Assembly (NCBI RefSeq): GCF_900156655.1
Contig: NZ_FTOG01000001.1
Coordinates: forward strand, 496,001 to 560,000
DNA length: 64,000 nt
From: Rhodobacter aestuarii
GTDB lineage: Bacteria; Pseudomonadota; Alphaproteobacteria; Rhodobacterales; Rhodobacteraceae
Direction: 5' to 3'
Below are positions 57,683 to 64,000 of the stretch, piece after piece. How positions within the stretch are numbered: position 1 is the first letter of the stretch; the number at the start of each line of letters is the position of its first letter. A model generated the notes under the pieces. That model was not told where the DNA came from. It saw nothing but the letters and a program-made list of their open reading frames with translations, and did no database searches. The position numbers were made by a program, and so were the translations under genes.

Positions 57683-58815
57683 TGGACAACATTGCAGGCA
57701 CCCGCGCGCGGCTGGTTTGGGCGGTTAATCTGGCGGCGGCCGTCTTGGTGATTTTATGGGTCGTGCCGACGATTGGGCTCTTGGTCTCGTCCTTCCGCGA
57801 CCGCGATCAAATCACCGCCTCGGGCTGGTGGCGCGCGGCCTTCCCGGCCACGATCTCAAGTTTCGTGCGCGCGGGCACGGCGCAAGATCAGTTCCAAGAA
57901 AACGGCCTTTGGGTGATTGAGGGGAACGTGCTGGAACCGGGGCAGGGGTTGGAGCGCTGGGGCACATCTTCCCGCGCGCCAGAGGCTTATGCGCCGGGCG
58001 AAACGGTTGATCTAAAAGACGGTGAGGTGATTACCGTCGCCCCCGATGGCGGCTATCGGCTCACCGCCCCGCAAGAATTCACCAATACGCGCGGGATGCG
58101 GATTTTCATCACCACCACCACGCCGCCGCGCTTCACCACCGACAATTATGCCCGCGTGATCGGAGCAGAGGGGCTTGGGCGCGCGTTCCTAAACACAATG
58201 ACCGTCACCATCCCGGCGACTGTGATTCCGATTTTGATCGCCGCCTTTGCCGCCTATGCGCTGGCATGGATGCAGTTTCCGGGCCGCGCGCTTTTGGTGG
58301 CGGCTGTGGTGGGGCTTTTGGTCGTGCCGCTGCAACTTTCGCTCATTCCGCTCTTGCGGTTCCACAATGAGATCGGCCTTGGCAAAGGCTATTTGGGCAT
58401 TTGGCTGGCGCATACGGGCTTTGGCCTGCCGCTCGCCATCTACCTTTTGCGCAACTACATGGTCGGCCTGCCAAAAGAGATTATTGAAAGTGCGCGCGTC
58501 GATGGCGCGACCGAATTTCAGATCTTCCGGCGCATCATTCTGCCGCTCTCTTTCCCGGCACTTGCCTCTTTTGCGATCTTTCAGTTCCTTTGGGTGTGGA
58601 ACGATCTGCTTGTCGCCACCGTTTTTCTAGGCAACCGCCCCGATCAGCTTGTCATGACGGGGGTGTTGCGCGAACTTTTGGGCTCGCGCGGGGGCGATTG
58701 GGAAATTCTGGCAGCCTCGGCCTTTGTGTCGATTGCGGTGCCGCTTCTCGTCTTCTTTGCGCTTCAGAAATACCTTGTACGCGGCCTTCTGGCTGGCTCG
58801 GTGAAAGGCGGATAA
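57682..58815 (+). CDS. aglG: Alpha-glucoside ABC transporter permease AglG
   Basis: AglG (377 residues) is a MalG-type permease. The EAA loop is EIIESARVDGATEFQIFRRIILP. Between the first and second helices it has a periplasmic insert of over 100 residues (DRDQITASG...TTTTPPRFTT), a known AglG feature. ATG 57682 overlaps the aglF stop. aglA follows after 3 bases. Confidence 0.94.
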   Translation: MDNIAGTRARLVWAVNLAAAVLVILWVVPTIGLLVSSFRDRDQITASGWWRAAFPATISSFVRAGTAQDQFQENGLWVIEGNVLEPGQGLERWGTSSRAPEAYAPGETVDLKDGEVITVAPDGGYRLTAPQEFTNTRGMRIFITTTTPPRFTTDNYARVIGAEGLGRAFLNTMTVTIPATVIPILIAAFAAYALAWMQFPGRALLVAAVVGLLVVPLQLSLIPLLRFHNEIGLGKGYLGIWLAHTGFGLPLAIYLLRNYMVGLPKEIIESARVDGATEFQIFRRIILPLSFPALASFAIFQFLWVWNDLLVATVFLGNRPDQLVMTGVLRELLGSRGGDWEILAASAFVSIAVPLLVFFALQKYLVRGLLAGSVKGG

Positions 58816-58818
58816 TCC

Positions 58819-60465
58819 ATGAACTTGCTCAACAAATCTCCTGACTGGTGGCGCGGCGCGGTGATCTATCAGATCTACCCGCGCTCGTTCCAAGACACGA
58901 ATGGCGACGGCGTGGGCGATTTGCTGGGGATCGTGCAGCGCCTGCCGCATGTGGCGAGCCTTGGCGCCGATGCGGTCTGGATTTCGCCCTTCTTCACCTC
59001 GCCGATGAAAGATTTCGGCTATGACATCGCCGATTATTGCGATGTGGACCCGATGTTTGGCTCTTTGGCGGATTTCGACCAAGTGATCGCCACGGCCCAT
59101 GCTTTGGGGCTGAAAGTGCTGATTGATTTGGTGCTTTCGCATACCTCAGACCAGCATCCGTGGTTCAAAGAAAGCCGTGATAGCCGCGATAATGCGAAAG
59201 CCGATTGGTATGTTTGGGCCGACCCAAAACCCGATGGCACGCCGCCCAACAACTGGCTCTCAATCTTTGGTGGCCCGGCGTGGCAATGGGACTCGCGGCG
59301 CGAACAATACTATCTGCACAACTTCTTGGTGGCGCAACCCGACCTCAATTTCCACTGCACCGAGGTGCAGCAGGAATTGCTGAGCGTGGCGAAGTTTTGG
59401 CTTGATCGCGGGGTGGATGGCTTCCGCCTCGATACGATCAATTTCTACATGCATGATGAGGAGTTGCGCGATAACCCGGCGCTGCCGCCGGCAGAGCGCA
59501 ACGATCAAACCGCGCCCAAGGTGAACCCCTACAACCACCAGCGCCACATCTACGACAAGAACCACCCCCGCAATGTGGAGTTTCTGCGCAAGCTGCGCAC
59601 ACTGATGAACGGCTATAACGCGGCGGCTGTGGGCGAGGTGGGCGACAGCCAGCGCGGGCTAGAGATTTTGGGCGAATACACCTCGGGCGAAGACAAGATG
59701 CAGATGTCTTACGCGTTCGAGCTGCTTTCGGGCCATGAACCGCTGAAAGCGGGGTTCATCAAAGACACCTTTGAGCATTTGGAGCGCGTCGCGGGCGAAG
59801 GCTGGGCCTGTTGGGCCTATTCCAACCACGATGTCGTGCGCCATATCTCGCGTTGGGGGCTTAATCCTGCCTCCTCAAGAGTTTACACGACGCTGTTGAT
59901 GTGCCTGAAGGGCTCTATCTGCCTCTATCAAGGGGAGGAATTGGGGCTGCCAGAGGCGGATCTCGCCTATGACGATCTGCAAGACCCGTATGGCATCCAG
60001 TTCTGGCCCGAGTTCAAAGGCCGCGATGGTTGCCGCACGCCGATGGTCTGGCATAAAGACGCCGCTTATGGCGGGTTTTCTTCGTCCAAACCGTGGCTGC
60101 CGGTGCCCTCGGTCCATTACCATCTCGCCCCCGATGCGGTTGAAACCGACCCGGCTGCGCTCATCCACCATTACCGCCGCGCGATCGCCTTCCGCCACCA
60201 TCACCCGGCGCTGAAGGCGGGCAGCATGACCCATATCTGGGCGCATGGGGATGTGCTGAGTTTCCACCGGATTTGTGATGAAGAAGAAATCTTGTGCTTC
60301 TTCAACCTCTCGGATCACCCGGTCGATACCACTGTGCCCGCGGGCGATTGGGTGACGATTGGCGGCGAGTTGGGCTCAATCCGGCCGATGCCCGACCACA
60401 CTTTGCATTTGGGGCCGTGGCAGCCCTCGCTCCTCAAGCTCAATCAAGGAGGCCGTGATGGCTGA
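58819..60465 (+). CDS. aglA: GH13 alpha-glucosidase
   Basis: AglA (548 residues) hydrolyses imported alpha-glucosides to glucose in the cytosol. The GH13 barrel shows IYQIYPRSFQDTNGDGVGDL, the nucleophile Asp in DGFRLDTINFY, the acid Glu in AAVGEVGD and the stabilising Asp in YSNHDVVRH. The product glucose can be used by Glk (51613). It overlaps aglK by 8 bases. Confidence 0.96.
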   Translation: MNLLNKSPDWWRGAVIYQIYPRSFQDTNGDGVGDLLGIVQRLPHVASLGADAVWISPFFTSPMKDFGYDIADYCDVDPMFGSLADFDQVIATAHALGLKVLIDLVLSHTSDQHPWFKESRDSRDNAKADWYVWADPKPDGTPPNNWLSIFGGPAWQWDSRREQYYLHNFLVAQPDLNFHCTEVQQELLSVAKFWLDRGVDGFRLDTINFYMHDEELRDNPALPPAERNDQTAPKVNPYNHQRHIYDKNHPRNVEFLRKLRTLMNGYNAAAVGEVGDSQRGLEILGEYTSGEDKMQMSYAFELLSGHEPLKAGFIKDTFEHLERVAGEGWACWAYSNHDVVRHISRWGLNPASSRVYTTLLMCLKGSICLYQGEELGLPEADLAYDDLQDPYGIQFWPEFKGRDGCRTPMVWHKDAAYGGFSSSKPWLPVPSVHYHLAPDAVETDPAALIHHYRRAIAFRHHHPALKAGSMTHIWAHGDVLSFHRICDEEEILCFFNLSDHPVDTTVPAGDWVTIGGELGSIRPMPDHTLHLGPWQPSLLKLNQGGRDG

Positions 60466-61543
60466 CCTAACGCTTACGGGCGTTGCAAAATCTTACGGCG
60501 AGGTCGATGTTCTGCGCGACATCAACCTAGAGATCAAAGCGGGCGAGCTGATCGTTTTCGTCGGCCCCTCGGGCTGCGGAAAATCCACGCTGTTGCGGAT
60601 GATCGCGGGGCTTGAGCGGATCACCGGCGGCGATCTGACGATTGATGGCGTGCGGGTCAACGATATGCCGCCCGCACAGCGCGGCATTGCGATGGTGTTT
60701 CAGTCTTACGCGCTTTACCCGCATATGACGGTGCGCCAGAACATGGAATTCGCGCTCAAAATCGCCAAGAAATCGCGCGCAGAGATTGACGCGGCAGTGA
60801 ATAAGGCCGCCGAAATCTTGCAACTCACGCCCTATCTTGACCGTTTGCCGAAGGCGCTTTCGGGCGGGCAGCGGCAACGGGTCGCGATTGGGCGGGCGAT
60901 TGTGCGCGACCCGAAGGTCTATCTGTTCGATGAGCCGCTCTCGAACCTTGATGCCGCCTTGCGCGTGGCAACGCGGATTGAGATTGCGCAACTCAAAGAA
61001 GCGATGCCTGACCGCACGATGATCTATGTCACCCATGATCAGGTGGAGGCGATGACGCTGGCCTCGCGCATTGTTGTGCTGGCCAATAAAGGCATTGCGC
61101 AAGTGGGCACGCCGCTCGAACTCTATGAGCGCCCGCAAAATGAATTTGTCGCGCAATTCATCGGCTCGCCGCAAATGAACCTTTTGCCCGGCAGGGTGGT
61201 GGAAACGGGCGATGTGACCACGGTCAAGCTCGCGGATGGTGGCACGGCGCGCTCGACCGTGCCGACCCGGCCTGAGGATATGGGGCTGGTCGTCAATATC
61301 GGCGTGCGGCCCGAAGATTTGACCCGCACCGAAGGGCAGGGGCTTTTTACCGGCAAGGTGGAGATTGTGGAAGCTTTGGGGGAGGTGACGCTCCTATATT
61401 TCGGGGCGGAACCCGGCGCACCGCATGTGATTGCCAAACTCCCCGGCATTCATGCCGATTTGCGCCGCGCCAAGGTCACGCTGACCGCAGCGCCGGAAAA
61501 AGTGCATCTCTTCCACGCGGGACAGTCGCTTCTTTATCGCTGA
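60458..61543 (+). CDS. aglK: Alpha-glucoside ABC transporter ATPase AglK
   Basis: AglK (361 residues) is a MalK/UgpC-type ATPase: Walker A GPSGCGKST, signature LSGGQRQRVAIGRA, Walker B VYLFDEPLSNLD and the H-loop in YVTHDQVEAMTL. A C-terminal TOBE regulatory domain (about 240-360) is present. ATG 60458 is inside the end of aglA. It is the last gene of the operon. Confidence 0.95.
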   Translation: MADLTLTGVAKSYGEVDVLRDINLEIKAGELIVFVGPSGCGKSTLLRMIAGLERITGGDLTIDGVRVNDMPPAQRGIAMVFQSYALYPHMTVRQNMEFALKIAKKSRAEIDAAVNKAAEILQLTPYLDRLPKALSGGQRQRVAIGRAIVRDPKVYLFDEPLSNLDAALRVATRIEIAQLKEAMPDRTMIYVTHDQVEAMTLASRIVVLANKGIAQVGTPLELYERPQNEFVAQFIGSPQMNLLPGRVVETGDVTTVKLADGGTARSTVPTRPEDMGLVVNIGVRPEDLTRTEGQGLFTGKVEIVEALGEVTLLYFGAEPGAPHVIAKLPGIHADLRRAKVTLTAAPEKVHLFHAGQSLLYR

Positions 61544-61624
61544 TGTCGCAATCCGCGCACGGGCACAGAGTCGCATCGGATAGAAGATTCCGAAGCCATT
61601 CAGGGCCGAGTCGGGGAGAGCGTG

Positions 61625-63187
61625 ATGAATCAGGTCGTCGAACAACCAACCGCAAGCGCCGGGCGTCGGGCCCGTGGGGGCGGCGGTGCCGCGCGTCGTG
61701 CCGAGCGCACGGCGGTCAAATTCGAATTTGCGCGCTATATCGAGCGCAACATTCCCAATCTGGAAATCCTGAACGAAGAAGCGTTGGCGATCATCGAAGC
61801 CAATGCCGAAACGGTGCTGGAAGAGATCGGCGTCAACTTCGTTGACAACCCGGCTGCGCTCGATCGTTGGCGTGAAGCAGGGGCCGATGTGCAAGGCGAG
61901 CGCGTGCGCTTCCCCAAAGGCTTGGCGCGCGAACTGTGCAAAACCGCGCCCTCGAGCTTTGTGCAACACGCCCGCAATCCTGAGCGTAACGTCACCATCG
62001 GCGGCAAAAACCTTGTGTTGGCACCGGTTTACGGCCCGCCCTTCGTGCGTGACATTCACGGTGGCCGCCGCTACGCCACCCTGACCGATTTCCGCAACTT
62101 CGTGAAACTCGGCCAAATGTCGAAATGGGTGCACCATTCGGGCGGCACCGTTTGCGAACCGACCGATGTGGCGGTGAACAAGCGCCACCTGGATATGCTG
62201 TTCTCGCACATGACGCTTTCGGACAAACCCTATATGGGGTCGGTTACCGAGCGTTCGCGTTGCGTCGACTCGGTCGAGATGTCGAAGATCCTCTTTGGCG
62301 ATGACTTCGTTGATCAGAACACGGTGATGACCTCGCTCGTGAACATCAACTCGCCGCTCACCTTCGACCCGATCATGATGGACGCGCTTGAGGTCTATGC
62401 GGCGGCGAACCAAGCCTGCATCATCTCGCCCTTCATCGTGGGCGGCGCGATGGCGCCGGTCTCTGTTGCGGGCACGCTGACCCAAGTTCTGGCCGAGGTG
62501 ATGGTGGGCGTGGCTTACAGCCAGCTTATCCGCAAAGGCGCGCCGGTGATTTTCGGGGCCTTCGTGACCTCGATCGACATGAACTCGGGCGCGCCCACGT
62601 TCGGCACGCCGGAAGCTGCGCAAATCACCCTTGGCGCGGGCCAATTGGCGCGCCGCATGGGGCTGCCCTACCGCTCGGCGGGCTCGTTCAACGGTTCGAA
62701 GCTGCCCGATGCGCAAGCCGCTTACGAAACCGCCAACACGCTCAACATCGGTCTGTTGTCGGGCGTGAACTTCATGTTGCACGCTTGCGGCTGGCTTGAA
62801 GGCGGTCTGGTGGCGTCTTACGAAAAATACGTCATGGATGCCGACCAGTTGGGCGTGCTGCATCGTTTGGCGGCGGGCGTGGATATGTCTGAAAACGGCC
62901 AAGCGATGGATGCGTTGCGCGAGGTTGGTCCGGGTGGCCACTTCTTGGGCTGCGCGCATACCCAGTCGAACTTCAAAGAAGCCTTCTGGAAAACCAACCT
63001 GCTCGATTACAAACCGTTCGAGACTTGGGACGAAGAAGGCGGGCGCGACACCATGACGATCGCCGCAAAACGGGTTGAGAAAATGCTGGGCGAATACCAA
63101 GCCCCGGCGATTGATCCGGGTATCAATGAAGCCCTGGCCGAATATGTCGCGAAGAAAAAAGCCGCTGAGCCGGATGCGTTCATGTAA
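61625..63187 (+). CDS. MttB-superfamily (non-pyrrolysine trimethylamine methyltransferase-like) protein
   Basis: The protein (520 residues) belongs to the MttB superfamily of corrinoid-dependent methyltransferases for quaternary amines. It has no in-frame TAG, so it is not the pyrrolysine form; such non-Pyl members demethylate glycine betaine, carnitine or similar compounds. It has an unusual Gly/Arg-rich N-terminus (GRRARGGGGAARRAER), then family segments PVYGPPFVRDIHGGRRYATL and GAPTFGTPEAAQITLGAGQL. No corrinoid protein or reductive activase gene is near. It starts 81 bases after aglK; ATG 61625 follows GGGGAGAG. Confidence 0.87.
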   Translation: MNQVVEQPTASAGRRARGGGGAARRAERTAVKFEFARYIERNIPNLEILNEEALAIIEANAETVLEEIGVNFVDNPAALDRWREAGADVQGERVRFPKGLARELCKTAPSSFVQHARNPERNVTIGGKNLVLAPVYGPPFVRDIHGGRRYATLTDFRNFVKLGQMSKWVHHSGGTVCEPTDVAVNKRHLDMLFSHMTLSDKPYMGSVTERSRCVDSVEMSKILFGDDFVDQNTVMTSLVNINSPLTFDPIMMDALEVYAAANQACIISPFIVGGAMAPVSVAGTLTQVLAEVMVGVAYSQLIRKGAPVIFGAFVTSIDMNSGAPTFGTPEAAQITLGAGQLARRMGLPYRSAGSFNGSKLPDAQAAYETANTLNIGLLSGVNFMLHACGWLEGGLVASYEKYVMDADQLGVLHRLAAGVDMSENGQAMDALREVGPGGHFLGCAHTQSNFKEAFWKTNLLDYKPFETWDEEGGRDTMTIAAKRVEKMLGEYQAPAIDPGINEALAEYVAKKKAAEPDAFM

Positions 63188-63211
63188 GCCAAGGCTGCAA
63201 GGCGAATAAAG

Positions 63212-63240
63212 AAAGGCGCTCCAATAGGGGCGCCTTTTCC
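63212..63240 (+). terminator. Rho-independent terminator of the mttB-like gene
   Basis: AAGGCGC pairs with GCGCCTT around a loop of about 10 bases, followed by TTCCTTTT. Confidence 0.85.
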
Positions 63241-63259
63241 TTTTGGGGCACGCGGTTGG

Positions 63260-63793
63260 TCAGCCCATCTTCAGGCTGGCCAAAATATCGACCGGGAAGT
63301 GATCTTTGATCCCGTAAAGAAACATGTCGATTTCAAGCGCAAGCTCGGCCTCAAATTCGTTGAGTTCCGTGCCGCTCCAGCGGTGGTTTTCCAGCCGGTC
63401 TTGAAAGGCGCGGCGCTCTTGTTCGGAATGCGGTTCAAGCGGGAACATTTCGGCCGCGCGCAGCAGATCAATGCGCTTGTGCACCTCGCGCATGGCCGAA
63501 AACGCCTCCATCATCACCCGCATCAGCCGTGGCTCTTGTTGCCATGTCTGACCGCCAAAGACCTCTTGCACCACTCGGTTGCCTGCACCCAAACAATCAT
63601 AGGCGATGCAGCCGGGCATGCCCGCCTCATTCAGGCGATCATGGATCGCGCAAAGATGCCCCGACAGGTTCCGGCAGGGCTCGCAGGGGTTCTTGCTAAA
63701 GGCGAAGTCATTGCCCTGATCAAAGGCGAGCACAAGGCAGCACAAAGCGGCGCATTGGGAACAATCGGTCTTGAGACAATCGGCTTGGGGCAT
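63260..63793 (-). CDS. Cys-rich protein of unknown function
   Basis: I do not recognise this 177-residue protein with certainty. Ten Cys fall in the first 67 residues (positions 6, 11, 14, 18, 19, 37, 40, 48, 62, 67), in groupings like CSQCAALCCL, NPCEPC and GCIAYDC. The pattern is like the YkgJ-type zinc- or iron-cluster-binding family. The C-terminal 100 residues are helical and acidic with no motif. There is no signal peptide, so it is probably cytosolic. It is convergent with the mttB-like gene. Confidence 0.75.
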   Translation of the reverse strand: MPQADCLKTDCSQCAALCCLVLAFDQGNDFAFSKNPCEPCRNLSGHLCAIHDRLNEAGMPGCIAYDCLGAGNRVVQEVFGGQTWQQEPRLMRVMMEAFSAMREVHKRIDLLRAAEMFPLEPHSEQERRAFQDRLENHRWSGTELNEFEAELALEIDMFLYGIKDHFPVDILASLKMG

Positions 63794-63869
63794 GGCGTTT
63801 GACTTTCCGCGCGGGCTGGGCGGCCTTTCTGGCGCAAAACCGCCCCGGCCTGCAAGAGGGGCGCTTGCC

Positions 63870-64000
63870 CTATTCCTGCGCCAAAAGCGGGCGGATTTTC
63901 AGTTGCGTGATGCGGTTGTCTTTGCGCCCAGCCACCTCAAAACGGAAGCCGTGGAAGGCAAAAACCTGCCCCACCTCGGGGATCGTTTGCGCCTCATGGA
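63870..64000 (-). CDS. CorC/TlyC (hemolysin C)-family protein, 3' end only
   Basis: The last 42 residues of a leftward gene run off the window. IPEVGQVFAFHGFRFEVAGRK and NRITQLKIRPL match the C-terminal transporter-associated (CorC_HlyC) domain found after the CBS pair in CorC/TlyC membrane proteins, which are linked to Mg2+ or Co2+ efflux. The stop is TAG at 63870-63872. It may form an operon with the Cys-rich gene 76 bases downstream. Confidence 0.7.
   Translation of the reverse strand, partial: HEAQTIPEVGQVFAFHGFRFEVAGRKDNRITQLKIRPLLAQE

Overview
The window reads as a chromosomal segment of a purple non-sulfur alphaproteobacterium of the Rhodobacter clade, close to but probably not identical with Rhodobacter capsulatus. 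The grounds are the nitrogen-fixation rnf/fdx/fprA cluster, a HemA protein that looks almost like the R. capsulatus enzyme as I remember it, CckA and CtrA-type sites, the LexA box form GTTC-N7-GTTC, an agl alpha-glucoside cluster, and high-GC codon use throughout. No rRNA, tRNA, insertion sequence, prophage or CRISPR array was seen.

Region 1 (1-13.5 kb): the 3' part of katG, then the electron-transport machinery of nitrogen fixation. rnfABCDGEH plus an FCSD-like flavoprotein gene run leftwards. The flavodiiron protein gene fprA, ferredoxins fdxC and fdxN, rseC and rnfF run rightwards, followed by fdxD and a peroxiredoxin gene. The 392-bp divergent control region has one perfect NifA-type enhancer (TGT-N10-ACA) about 130 bp from each of two outward-facing sigma-54 promoters. 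A third sigma-54 promoter lies before fdxD. Together these suggest one NifA-driven unit: the Rnf membrane pump, its flavin-attaching maturase RnfF, the ferredoxins that carry electrons to nitrogenase, and an oxygen-reducing FprA.

Region 2 (13.5-28.8 kb): housekeeping genes rplU-rpmA-GNAT-obgE-proB, an M20 dipeptidase, hemA, a RodZ-like gene, ispG, an AT-rich orphan membrane gene, dsbA-like, an aminotransferase, a cell-wall amidase and rsmB. A family of GC-rich palindromic intergenic repeats recurs here.

Region 3 (28.8-41.3 kb): cckA (with a CtrA box), a sulfotransferase-like gene, recA (two LexA boxes and a CtrA-like site), alaS, a DUF1330 gene, a class II amidotransferase gene, cysS (preceded by an apparently leaderless 13-residue Cys-codon leader ORF), a 47-codon coupled ORF, cimA and a squalene/phytoene-synthase-like gene.

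Region 4 (41.3-51.5 kb): a chemotaxis cluster in two convergent halves, mcp-cheB-cheD (+) and STAS-cheY-cheA-cheW-cheR-cheY-orphan (-). The orphan has features of a CheZ-like phosphatase.

Region 5 (51.5-61.6 kb): alpha-glucoside use: glk, a GH1 beta-glucosidase and a LacI-type regulator (-), and aglEFGAK (+), with a LacI-type operator by the regulator gene. After it come an orphan MttB-family gene, a Cys-rich protein gene and the 3' end of a CorC/TlyC-type gene.
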